Source of the DNA: Sinosporangium siamense
GTDB taxonomy: Bacteria; Actinomycetota; Actinomycetes; Streptosporangiales; Streptosporangiaceae
Direction of reading: 5' to 3'
Assembly: GCF_016863435.1 (NCBI RefSeq)
Contig: NZ_BOOW01000012.1
Location: forward strand, 124,001-188,000
Length of the DNA: 64,000 nt
Made by a program: the position numbers and the translations under genes. Below the pieces are notes generated by a model. The model was given only the letters and a program-made list of their open reading frames with translations, did no database searches and had not been told where the DNA came from. Positions 8,732-17,670 of this stretch are shown here, in pieces. Every line of letters starts with the position of its first letter. Position 1 is the first letter of the stretch.

Positions 8732-8950
8732 GTCACTCGTCCCTCGTGTTCAGGGGGTGGTGGGGTTGGTGCTATTCGTGAACCCCGGGGGAGACAGGGG
8801 AAGAGGCTAGCAGTGGAACGACAGGAATTGATCCCCGAAGGCATGAGATATCGGGAAATATCGCATCTACTATGCTCGGCGCTACTCTCCGGTGTGATCT
8901 TGCAGTAGCGTCGATCATGATCAGGTTTTGCAGGAAAGGACCCGCCGAAC

Positions 8951-10579
8951 ATGCGCCGGTCAGCACGTCTCATCGCCATCGGCGTCGCCGCCCTCACCGC
9001 CCTAGCGCTCACCGCGTGCTCCGGGGGAGAGGTGCGCGGGGTGCGGTCCGGCGACACCTCCTCGGCGCTGCCGGCCTCCGGGAAAGTCCGGGAATCGACG
9101 TTCGTCTACGTGCAGAATCTCGAGGTCGTCACCGAGTGGGATCCGGCCGTCTCGTATTCCAACGAGATCATCGCCATGCAGAACATCTACGAGAGCTTAA
9201 CGATCTACAACCCGGTGACCAGGAAGGCCGGCCCCCGCCTCGCCACCTCGTGGACCGCCTCCCCCGACAGCAAGACCTGGACTTTCACTCTGCGTTCCGG
9301 CGCGAAGTTCCACAGCGGTAGGGTGGTCGACTCGTCCGCGGTCAAATCCTCGATCGAGCGCACCATGAGGCTCGGCGCCGCTCCCTCCTACATCTGGGAC
9401 TCGGTCGACACGATCACGACGCCCGACGCCAACACCGTGGTGTTCAATCTTAAATATCCAGAGGCGCTGGACATGATGGCGTCGGCTAGTTACGCCGCCT
9501 ATATCTATGACACCGAAGCCGCCAAGAACGAAGATCTTGGTAAGTGGTTCGCCCAGGGCAATGACGCAGGATCCGGCCCCTACCGGGTGGCCAAGTGGCA
9601 GAAGGGCAAAGAGGCCGAGCTGCGGCTGACCGCCTTCGAGGAATACTGGGGCGGCTGGGAAGGCCTCAAGTACAAGAACATCGAATTCCGCGTGGTTCAG
9701 GAGCACAACACCGCCTGGCAGCTCCTCCAGCGCGGCGAGGCCACGTTCATCGGCCGGCTGACCCCGCAGCTCTTCGACCGGGCCGCCGACGTCGGCGGCA
9801 TCCGCACGATGCAGGTGCCGTCGTTCCAGACCATGTTGATGCTGTTCAACAGCGCGAGCGGGCCGATGCAGGACATCCGGGTGCGCAAGGCGGTCCAGAA
9901 GGCGATCGACTACCCCGGTGTGATCAGGGCGCTGAAGGGCGCCGGCGCGCCCGCCAGCGGCCTCGTGCCCGAGAGCATGCTCGGCTACAAGAAGGGCCAG
10001 GAGCCCGTGGAGGACCTCGCCGGCGCCCAGGAGCTGCTCACTCAGGCGGGCTACGGCCCCGGCAGGGAACTGCGCCTGACCCTCACCTACGCCGCAGGCG
10101 ACGACGACCAGCGGGTGCTGGCCACCCTCCTCACCTCCATGCTCGCCCGCGTCAACATCACCCTGGACGCCCGGGCGATGTCCTGGGAGGCCCAGTGGGG
10201 CCTCGGCAAGAGCAAGGACACCGGGAAGCGCCAGGACATCTTCGTTATGTACTGGTGGCCCGACGTGGCCAACCCTTACTCCTGGTTCGTCAACCTTGTG
10301 CACAGCGGCGACCCGGTCAACTTCAACCTCACTTACATCAAGAACGCGCAGCTCGACGAGAAGATCCAGAAACTCCCCGCCCTGACCGCCACCAACCGCC
10401 GCGCCGCCCAGGACGCCTACGAGGACCTCCAGCACGAGGTGATCGAGGAGCGCGCCCTCATGGCCGTGCCCTGGGTGGTCAACTACCAGCGGGCCTACGC
10501 CGGCGGTGTGCGCCACTACACCGACAACCCGGCCTACCCCAACGTCGTCTTCGTCCACAGCGTTTCCCCCAGCGCCTGA
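8951..10579 (+). CDS. ABC transporter substrate-binding lipoprotein, family 5
   Basis: A 542-residue extracytoplasmic solute-binding protein. The signal peptide ends in a clear lipobox (LTAC, Cys23). The body has the family 5 (peptide/nickel/oligosaccharide) features: EWDPAVSYSNEIIAMQNIYESL, then TRKAGPRLATSW, SGAKFHSGRVVDSSAVKSSIERT and GSGPYRVAKW. AGGAAAGGA lies about 11 nt before ATG 8951. No permease or ATPase gene lies beside it, so it is an orphan that probably pairs with a transporter encoded elsewhere. It diverges from the sensor kinase across 219 bp. Confidence 0.92.
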   Translation: MRRSARLIAIGVAALTALALTACSGGEVRGVRSGDTSSALPASGKVRESTFVYVQNLEVVTEWDPAVSYSNEIIAMQNIYESLTIYNPVTRKAGPRLATSWTASPDSKTWTFTLRSGAKFHSGRVVDSSAVKSSIERTMRLGAAPSYIWDSVDTITTPDANTVVFNLKYPEALDMMASASYAAYIYDTEAAKNEDLGKWFAQGNDAGSGPYRVAKWQKGKEAELRLTAFEEYWGGWEGLKYKNIEFRVVQEHNTAWQLLQRGEATFIGRLTPQLFDRAADVGGIRTMQVPSFQTMLMLFNSASGPMQDIRVRKAVQKAIDYPGVIRALKGAGAPASGLVPESMLGYKKGQEPVEDLAGAQELLTQAGYGPGRELRLTLTYAAGDDDQRVLATLLTSMLARVNITLDARAMSWEAQWGLGKSKDTGKRQDIFVMYWWPDVANPYSWFVNLVHSGDPVNFNLTYIKNAQLDEKIQKLPALTATNRRAAQDAYEDLQHEVIEERALMAVPWVVNYQRAYAGGVRHYTDNPAYPNVVFVHSVSPSA

Positions 10580-10599
10580 ACTTCGCCTGGCTCCTGGGG

Positions 10600-10621
10600 T
10601 CCCTGTGAATATTCACAGGGA
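10600..10621. terminator. 22-bp perfect palindrome after the solute-binding gene
   Basis: The half-site TCCCTGTGAAT (10600-10610) is followed at once by its exact reverse complement (10611-10621), without a spacer. It starts 21 nt after the stop codon. It could act as a 3' hairpin or as a protein-binding dyad; no U-tract follows. Confidence 0.45.
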
Positions 10622-11342
10622 AGCCTTGGGGTGACGGCTGGTTGATGTGCGCCGGGCCGGTTGTCGGTGCTTCTCGCCGCTGCGGCGCCGGGAGGGCCGG
10701 CTGCAGGGGGTGAATCGACGAGCGCCTCGGCCGAGTAGTGCGCGTGCGCGGCGGCCTCGGGCGCATCTTGCAAGATGCGCATCGCGCGCATGCCGTGAGG
10801 TGCGCGTGCGCGGTGACCTTGGGCGCATCGTGCATGAGCGCCTTGCGCACCTTTGGCGGCCTTGCGCACATTGTGCATGGGCGCCTCGCGCTGCTCGCGG
10901 TTCCCGGCTGTGCGTGCTTCGCCGTACGTCCGCTCCACGCGTCGGCGGCCGTTCGCCATGCTCCTGCTCGTGTTGTGGGTGGTCGGCGGCTGGTGGCCGG
11001 GAGAAGGCGGCTTGGGGCTGTGTGTGAGTCGATGAGCGCCTTGGCGGCCTTGTGCACAGTGATTCCATCCGGTTCGGGGCCCACGTGGGTGGGGTTCGGG
11101 TCGTCGGTGCACGCCTATCCGGCGCATCGGTGTCTCGAGGGGGCTCGGTTGTGTGTGCTTCGCCGTACTTCCGCTCCGTGCGCCGCTAGCTTGGGGGGAG
11201 GGGCGATCTTGGGGTGGCGGGGGTGGGGTTGTTGGGGCGGTCGGGAGAATCCGTTGGCGGAGACCCGGGGGGTTCTGCCTATCCTGTCGGGTGGCCGTGC
11301 GTGAGGACGCGGCCGGGGGACCACGGCCTTGGGAACGTTTTC
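10622..11342. repeat. non-coding stretch with degenerate short repeats
   Basis: No gene is credible here; frames on both strands are low-complexity Arg/Ala-rich. Three diverged repeat types occur. One starts TGCGCGTGCGCGG at 10739 and 10801. A second contains GAGCGCCT at about 10720, 10836 and 11033. The third contains GTGCTTCGCCGTAC at about 10914 and 11154. A 20-bp perfect palindrome with half-site GCGCATCTTG lies at 10761-10780 inside the first type. Confidence 0.55.
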
Positions 11343-14300
11343 TTGAATTCTCCGCTCGACGACCTGAATGCCCGTCTGTCTGAGTTGACGCCGCGTGATC
11401 GGCGGCGGCTGGGGCGCCGCCTGGAAGGCGTGCGGCGGGTGCGGAGCAATGCCTCGCGGCACAAGATCCTTACGGAGATCGAGGGGGAGATCGATCGGGC
11501 CGCGGCCAAGGTGGAGGCGCGCCGGGCGGCCGTGCCTGAGATCACCTATCCCGAGGAGTTGCCGGTCAGCCGGCACCGTGACGATCTGCTGAAGGTGATC
11601 CGCGACCACCAGGTGGTGGTCGTCGCCGGTGAGACGGGGTCGGGCAAGACCACCCAGTTGCCCAAGATCTGCCTTGAGCTCGGCCGGGGGGTGCGCGGGC
11701 TCATCGGGCACACGCAGCCGAGGCGGATCGCCGCCAGGACGGTGGCCGAGCGGGTGGCCGAGGAGCTCGGCGGCGAGCTTGGGCAGGCGGTCGGCTACAA
11801 GGTCAGGTTCACCGATCAGGTGAGCTCCGGCACGCTGGTCAAGCTCATGACCGACGGCATTCTGCTGGCGGAGCTGCAGAACGACAGGCTGCTTGAGCAA
11901 TATGACACGCTGATCATCGACGAGGCGCACGAGCGCAGCCTCAACATCGACTTCATTCTCGGCTACCTCAAGCAGGTGCTGCCCAAACGCCCCGACCTCA
12001 AGGTCATCATCACCTCGGCCACGATCGACCCCGAGCGTTTCTCCCGGCACTTCTCAGGCGCCCCGATCGTCGAGGTCTCCGGCCGCACCTATCCCGTCGA
12101 GGTGCGCTATCGGCCGCTGCCTGAGGACGACGACCAGATCCAGGGCATCATCGGCGCGGTCGAGGAGCTGAGCGCGGCCGGGCCCGGCGACATCCTGGTC
12201 TTCCTCAGCGGCGAGCGGGAGATCCGCGACACCGCCGACGCGCTGAACAAGCGCGCCCTGCGGAACACCGAGGTCCTTCCCCTCTACGCGCGCCTGTCTG
12301 CCGCCGAGCAGCACCGCGTCTTCCAGCCCCATTCCGGCAGGCGCGTCGTGCTCGCCACGAACGTCGCCGAGACCTCCCTGACCGTGCCCGGCATCAAATA
12401 CGTCGTGGACCCGGGCTTCGCGAGGATCTCCCGCTACAGCCACCGCACCAAGGTGCAGCGGCTTCCTATCGAGGCGATCTCGCGGGCCTCGGCCGACCAG
12501 CGCAAGGGCCGCTGCGGGCGCACCTCGGACGGTATATGCATCCGGCTCTACGAGGAGGACGACTTCCTCGCCCGGTCCGAATTCACCGATCCGGAGATCC
12601 TCCGCACCAACCTGGCCTCGGTCATCCTCCAGATGACCTCCATCGGGCTCGGCGACATCTCGGCCTTCCCGTTCGTGGAGCCGCCGGACCAGCGCCAGGT
12701 CAAAGACGGCGTCAACCTGCTGCAGGAGCTCGGGGCCTTCGACGCCGACCGTGCGCTCACCCCGCTCGGCCGCCGGCTGGCGACGCTCCCGGTGGACCCC
12801 CGCCTGGCCCGCATGGTGCTTGAGGCGGACAAGAACGGCTGCGTGCGCGAGGTCATGGTCGTCGCGGCGGCGCTCTCCATCCAGGATCCGCGGGAGCGGC
12901 CGGTCGACAAGCAGCAGCACGCCGACCAGCTGCACGCCCGATTCACCGATAAAGAGTCAGATTTCCAGACTTATCTGAATCTCTGGGAATACCTCCGCGA
13001 AAAGCAGCGGGAGTTGTCATCCGGCCAGTTCCGCCGCATGTGCAAGGCCGAGTTCCTGAACTACCTGAGGGTCCGCGAATGGCAGGACATCTTCAGCCAG
13101 CTCCGCCAGGTGGGCACCCAGCTCGGCATCGCGCTCAACAACCAGCCCGGTGATCCGTACAAGGTGCACGTCTCCCTCCTCGCCGGACTGCTCTCGCACA
13201 TCGGCCTGAAGGATCCCGAGAAACACGAATACCTCGGCGCCCGCAACGCGCGCTTCGGCGTCTTCCCCGGGTCGGCGCTCTTCAAGAAACAACCTCGCTG
13301 GGTCATGTCCGCCGAACTGGTGGAGACCTCCAGGTTGTGGGCCCGCGTCAACGCCAAGATCGAGCCCGAGTGGATCGAACCGCTCGCCGCCCACCTCCTC
13401 AAACGCACATACTCCCTGCCGCACTGGGAGAAAAAGCAGGGCGCCGTGATGGCCCTGGAGAAGGTCACGTTGTACGGCGTGCCCATCGTGGTCGACCGCA
13501 AGGTCAACTACGGCAGGATCGACCCGGAGTTGTCCCGAGAGCTGTTCATCCGCCACGCCCTGGTCGAGGGCGACTGGGACACCCACCACAAGTTCCTCAA
13601 GGAGAACCGCAAGCTCCTCGACGAGGTCGAGGAGCTGGAGAACCGCGCCCGGCGCAGGGACATCCTGGTCGACGACGAGACCCTCTTCGACTTCTACGAC
13701 CAGCGCCTGCCCGCCGAGGCGGTCTCGGCCCGGCACTTCGACACCTGGTGGAAACAGGCGTCGCGCACCGACCCGGCCCTGCTGACGTTCTCACCCGAGA
13801 TGCTGATCAACGAGAACGCCGACGTCAGCATGGGCGACTATCCCGACACGTGGCGGCAGAGCGGCCAGCGCATGCGGCTCACCTACCAGTTCGAGCCGGG
13901 CGCCGACGCCGACGGCGTGACCGTGCATGTGCCGCTCCAGGTGCTCAACCAGGTGAACTCCGACGGTTTCGACTGGCAGATCCCCGGCCTGCGCGAGGAG
14001 CTCGTCACCGCACTGATCCGGTCGCTCCCCAAGAACCTCAGGCGCAACTTCGTGCCCGCCCCCGACTTCGCCAGGCGTGTGCTCGGCGGCGTCAAGCCCG
14101 GCGGGGAGCCCATGCTGGAGGCCGTCGAGCGCGAGCTGCTCAAGCTCACCGGCGTCCGCGTGCCGCACGATGCCTGGAACCTCGACGCCGTGCCCGATCA
14201 CCTGCGCGTCACCTACCGCGTGGTCGACGAGCGGAAGCGCACCGTCGCCGAGGACAAGGACCTCTCCACCCTCAAACGCAGTCTCGCCCCGAAGCTGCGC

Positions 14301-15185
14301 GAGACCCTGTCGGCGGCCGCCGACAATCTGGAACGGCGCGGCCTGCGCACGTGGGACTTCGGCGAGTTGCCGAAGCTGTTCGAGCAGGGGCGCGTCAAGG
14401 CATATCCCGCACTCGCCGACGAGGTCACGAGTATCGCGATCCGCATGTTCGAGACCGAGGCGGAGCAGCGCCGCGCCATGTGGGAGGGCACGCGCAGGCT
14501 GATCCTGCTCAACTCAGTCTCGCCCGCCAAGCAGATCCTCGGCGGCCTCGGCAACCAGGCCAAGCTCTCCCTCAGCCGCAGCCCGCACGGGGGCGCGGCG
14601 GCGCTGTTCGACGACTGTGTGTCCTGCGCCGCCGACAAGCTCATGGCCGACGCCGGCGGCCCGGCGTGGTCCGCCGGGGACTTCGTCAAGCTGCACGACC
14701 ACGTCCGCGCCCACCTCTACGACACCACCGCGGAGGTCGTGGCCCGGGTCGAGCGGGTCCTCGCCGTCTGGCACGGCATCTCCGGGCGCCTTTCCGCCCT
14801 CACCGCCGCACAGGTGGCCGACGCCGTCACCGACGTGCGCGACCAGGTGTCGCACCTCGTCTACGACGGCTTCGTCACCGAGACCGGCTTCCGCCGCCTG
14901 CCCGACCTCCAGCGCTATCTGCGGGCCGCCGAGCGGCGGCTGGACAAGCTGCCGGAGGATCCATATCGCGACGGGCAGTGGATGGCGACGGTCCACGGCG
15001 TCGAGGACGCCTATCACGATCTGCTCGAACGGCTGACGCCCGCGCGCAAGGAGTCCGCGGAGGTCGAGGAGGTGCGGTGGATGATCGAGGAGCTGCGGGT
15101 GAGCTTCTTCGCGCAGAGCATCGGCACCCCGGCGCCGGTGTCGGAAAAGCGCATCCGCAAGGCCATGGACCGCTTCGCGCCCTAG
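11343..15185 (+). CDS. hrpA: ATP-dependent RNA helicase HrpA
   Basis: A DEAH-box RNA helicase of about 1,280 residues. Motif I is GETGSGKTTQ (about residue 97), motif II DEAHERSLN (about 192), motif III TSATID, and the helicase C region contains VLATNVAETSLTVPGIKYVVD and QRKGRCGRTSDG. Helicase-associated and OB-fold domains follow, then a DUF3418 C-terminal half ending near KAMDRFAP, the architecture of HrpA. The family acts on structured mRNA and ribosome-related substrates. The frame is open back to 11214. The TTG at 11343 (giving MNSPLDDLNARLSELTPRD) is chosen because recognisable HrpA sequence begins there; the start is uncertain. Confidence 0.93.
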   Translation: MNSPLDDLNARLSELTPRDRRRLGRRLEGVRRVRSNASRHKILTEIEGEIDRAAAKVEARRAAVPEITYPEELPVSRHRDDLLKVIRDHQVVVVAGETGSGKTTQLPKICLELGRGVRGLIGHTQPRRIAARTVAERVAEELGGELGQAVGYKVRFTDQVSSGTLVKLMTDGILLAELQNDRLLEQYDTLIIDEAHERSLNIDFILGYLKQVLPKRPDLKVIITSATIDPERFSRHFSGAPIVEVSGRTYPVEVRYRPLPEDDDQIQGIIGAVEELSAAGPGDILVFLSGEREIRDTADALNKRALRNTEVLPLYARLSAAEQHRVFQPHSGRRVVLATNVAETSLTVPGIKYVVDPGFARISRYSHRTKVQRLPIEAISRASADQRKGRCGRTSDGICIRLYEEDDFLARSEFTDPEILRTNLASVILQMTSIGLGDISAFPFVEPPDQRQVKDGVNLLQELGAFDADRALTPLGRRLATLPVDPRLARMVLEADKNGCVREVMVVAAALSIQDPRERPVDKQQHADQLHARFTDKESDFQTYLNLWEYLREKQRELSSGQFRRMCKAEFLNYLRVREWQDIFSQLRQVGTQLGIALNNQPGDPYKVHVSLLAGLLSHIGLKDPEKHEYLGARNARFGVFPGSALFKKQPRWVMSAELVETSRLWARVNAKIEPEWIEPLAAHLLKRTYSLPHWEKKQGAVMALEKVTLYGVPIVVDRKVNYGRIDPELSRELFIRHALVEGDWDTHHKFLKENRKLLDEVEELENRARRRDILVDDETLFDFYDQRLPAEAVSARHFDTWWKQASRTDPALLTFSPEMLINENADVSMGDYPDTWRQSGQRMRLTYQFEPGADADGVTVHVPLQVLNQVNSDGFDWQIPGLREELVTALIRSLPKNLRRNFVPAPDFARRVLGGVKPGGEPMLEAVERELLKLTGVRVPHDAWNLDAVPDHLRVTYRVVDERKRTVAEDKDLSTLKRSLAPKLRETLSAAADNLERRGLRTWDFGELPKLFEQGRVKAYPALADEVTSIAIRMFETEAEQRRAMWEGTRRLILLNSVSPAKQILGGLGNQAKLSLSRSPHGGAAALFDDCVSCAADKLMADAGGPAWSAGDFVKLHDHVRAHLYDTTAEVVARVERVLAVWHGISGRLSALTAAQVADAVTDVRDQVSHLVYDGFVTETGFRRLPDLQRYLRAAERRLDKLPEDPYRDGQWMATVHGVEDAYHDLLERLTPARKESAEVEEVRWMIEELRVSFFAQSIGTPAPVSEKRIRKAMDRFAP

Positions 15186-15282
15186 CCTCGCCGCCGGCGA
15201 AGGGCGCCGGCTCGCCAGGGGCCGGTGCCGGAAAAGGGATGTTTCACGCGTAAAGTACTGGGACGCGTAGGGAGGCGATTGC

Positions 15283-15948
15283 ATGGTCCGGGCGCTGGTG
15301 TTCGACGTCGGCGAAACGTTGATCGACGAGACGCGCATCTGGTCGCGCTGGTCCGACCGCCTCGGCGTGCCCCGGCTCACCATGCTCGCCGTGCTCGGCA
15401 GCATGGTGGCCGTCGACCGGCCTTACTTCCATGCGTTCGAGATGGTCCGTCCGGGCCTGGACGTCGAGGCCGAACTGGCCGCGTGGGAGCGCGACGACCC
15501 CCACGGCCTGCGCGAGAACTTCGACGCCGACGACCTCTACCCCGATGTACGTCAGAGCCTGGCGGCCCTGCGCGACGCCGGCTACCAGGTGATCATCGCA
15601 GGCAACCAGCCGCCGCAGGCGGAGGCCGCCCTTGTGGCCATGGACCTGCCGGTGGAGTCCATCCACACCTCGGCCGCGTGGGGCGTGGAGAAGCCCAAGC
15701 CGGAGTTCTTCGACAAGGTCGTCGAGGTGGCCGGCCGGCCGCCCGGCGAGATCCTCTACGTGGGGGACCGCCTCGACAACGACGTGGTGCCCGCCAGGCA
15801 GGCCGGCATGCGCACGGCGCTGCTGCGCCGCGGCCCGTGGGGCTATGTGCACGCGGCCCGCCCGGAGGCGGCAGGCCTCGCCGATCTGGTGGTGGGCGAC
15901 CTGCGCGAACTGGTCGTCGCGATGGCCGAGGGCAGACTGGCGCGCTGA
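15283..15948 (+). CDS. HAD-family hydrolase
   Basis: A 221-residue HAD-superfamily phosphatase-like protein. Motif I is LVFDVGETLIDE, with the nucleophile Asp but Glu at the position of the usual second Asp (DxG-E). Motif II is near VIIAGNQ, the motif III Lys in WGVEKPKPEFFDK, and motif IV is VGDRLDNDVVPA. The helical cap lies between residues about 15 and 90. The Glu in motif I also occurs in annotated family members, so activity is plausible; the substrate is unknown. ATG 15283 follows GGGAGGCG. It is on the same strand as hrpA, 97 bp downstream. Confidence 0.88.
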   Translation: MVRALVFDVGETLIDETRIWSRWSDRLGVPRLTMLAVLGSMVAVDRPYFHAFEMVRPGLDVEAELAAWERDDPHGLRENFDADDLYPDVRQSLAALRDAGYQVIIAGNQPPQAEAALVAMDLPVESIHTSAAWGVEKPKPEFFDKVVEVAGRPPGEILYVGDRLDNDVVPARQAGMRTALLRRGPWGYVHAARPEAAGLADLVVGDLRELVVAMAEGRLAR

Positions 15949-16239
15949 CCGGACCCCGCGCCCTTTGCCGGGAAAACGGGAGAGATAGTCGAATATATCT
16001 GACTATTTGCTTATATCCTGTATTTGGTGGACGGCGCGGCCTATGTGAGTCACCCAGGCTTCTTGGGAAAATCGTAGAATGTCGCCGGTGCCGCGCGATA
16101 AGCCTGTGTTAATTTCGGCGAGGTGTGGGCGTCCCCTTCTTGGCGAATGGTTTCCTGTGAAGGTCAGGTGCCTGATCCGTGGTTTGCGGGTAGGGCAGTC
16201 ACCGTCACGTCCAGGTCGTCTTTAAGGGGCATTCCCGCT

Positions 16240-17670
16240 ATGGCAAAGGCTATTCCGCGCGCCACGGCACTGGAGAACGTCATGTTCTCCCTCACCTACA
16301 CCATTCCGGGACTGCTGCGCGGGGCTTTCGCCACGCAGCCTAAAGGGATGGACATCGTCGCCAAATTCGATGCAAACCGCCGCGCAAACGAGTTTGTGAG
16401 CAAACTTCGCGTGAGATACGGCGGCCGGTCCATCTGGACGCGTGGGCCCGTGGGCCCTGTGCTCCTGGTGTTGTCGCAGGGCGACATCAAGCGGGTGCTC
16501 TCCGCCTCCGACCACGTGTTCTCCCTGGCGAGCCCGGAGAAGGTCAGGGGGCTCAGCCTCTTCCAGCCCGCCTCGCTCGTGCTGTCCGCGGGGGAGCAGC
16601 GCGACGACCGCAAGGCGTTCAACGAGTTCGTGCTGGCGGCGGGCGACCGGGTGCATCCACTGGCCGACCGCTTCCTGACGGTGATCGCCGACGAGATGGA
16701 CGTGCTGCTGGCCGGGGTGGGGGTGGGCACGCTCACCCGCTCGGCGTTCGACCACGCCTTCGCCAGGGCGGCACGCCGCATCCTGTTCGGGGAGGCGGCG
16801 CGGAACGACGTCCGGCTCGGCAACCTCCTGCGTGCCCTGCGCATGGAGGCCAACTGGCTCGGGCTGCGCCCATGGCGCAACCGCCGCAACCAGGCGCTGC
16901 TCGACCGGATGAACGCCAAGATCCGCTCCTACGCCGCCACGGCCGACTCCGGCAGCCTCGTGGGCATGTTCGCCGGCGCCCCGAAGACCGCGAAGACCGA
17001 TCCCGCGGGTCAGGTGTCGCACTGGATGATGGCCTTCGACGTGTTCGGCGTGGGCATCATGCAGGCTCTCGCGATGCTCGCGATCCACCCGGCGAAGGCA
17101 GCCGAGGCCGCCGAGGAGATCCGCTCCGCCGAGCAGGCACACGGCGCGGGCACGGTGGCCGCCGTCACGGCCATGCCATACCTCAAGGCGAGCCTGCTTG
17201 AGGGACTGCGGCTCTGGGCTCCGGTGCCGACCTTGATGCGCGTCACAACCGAGCCGATCGACTGGCACGGCGACAAGCTCCCCGCCGGCACCAACGTGAT
17301 GATTCCCGCCTCACTCCACCACAGGAACCCGCAACTCGCCTATGCCGACCGGTTCGCACCCGAGGCGTGGATCTCCGGCGAGGCCGGGGACGACTGGTGG
17401 ATCAACCCGTTCAGCCGGGGACGGGGGCAGTGCCCGGGGGCGAGCCTGGCCCTGCTGGTCGGCCCGGCCGTACTGGCGGCGCTGCTGCGCGACCGCCGGG
17501 TGGAGCTGCTGGAGCCCGAGATCAGGGCAGGCCGGCCGCTGCCGCTCACGATCAACGCGTCGAAGCTCCGCTTCGGGGTGCACTTGGCCGGTCCCGCCGC
17601 GCCCGCGGAGCCGGTGCCCGAGGCGCGGCAGGCCGAGGCCGGCGCTAGTACAGAACCTTCCCAGGGTTGA
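16240..17670 (+). CDS. cytochrome P450
   Basis: A 476-residue P450. The K-helix ExxR is EGLR (Glu321-Arg324) and the haem loop FSRGRGQCPG places the Cys thiolate at 398. The I-helix segment HWMMAFDVFGVGIMQALAM (about 261-279) lacks the acid/alcohol pair of the usual AGxDT motif: no Thr or Ser follows the Gly. In classical P450s that Thr helps oxygen activation. The frame is open to 16123, but ATG 16240 has AAGGGG 10 nt upstream and gives the expected N-terminus. No ferredoxin or reductase gene is adjacent. It converges on the FAD oxidase gene, overlapping it by 26 nt. Confidence 0.92.
   Translation: MAKAIPRATALENVMFSLTYTIPGLLRGAFATQPKGMDIVAKFDANRRANEFVSKLRVRYGGRSIWTRGPVGPVLLVLSQGDIKRVLSASDHVFSLASPEKVRGLSLFQPASLVLSAGEQRDDRKAFNEFVLAAGDRVHPLADRFLTVIADEMDVLLAGVGVGTLTRSAFDHAFARAARRILFGEAARNDVRLGNLLRALRMEANWLGLRPWRNRRNQALLDRMNAKIRSYAATADSGSLVGMFAGAPKTAKTDPAGQVSHWMMAFDVFGVGIMQALAMLAIHPAKAAEAAEEIRSAEQAHGAGTVAAVTAMPYLKASLLEGLRLWAPVPTLMRVTTEPIDWHGDKLPAGTNVMIPASLHHRNPQLAYADRFAPEAWISGEAGDDWWINPFSRGRGQCPGASLALLVGPAVLAALLRDRRVELLEPEIRAGRPLPLTINASKLRFGVHLAGPAAPAEPVPEARQAEAGASTEPSQG

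Noticed and set aside
10739-10880. Possible CRISPR-like array
   Set aside because: The repeats are short, diverged and irregularly spaced, and no cas genes are in the window.
10622-11342. Possible insertion sequence remnant
   Set aside because: No transposase fragment in any frame, and no clear terminal inverted repeats or target duplication.
13337-15253. 638-residue open frame overlapping hrpA
   Set aside because: An Arg/Pro/Ala-rich shadow of hrpA in another frame with no recognisable motifs.
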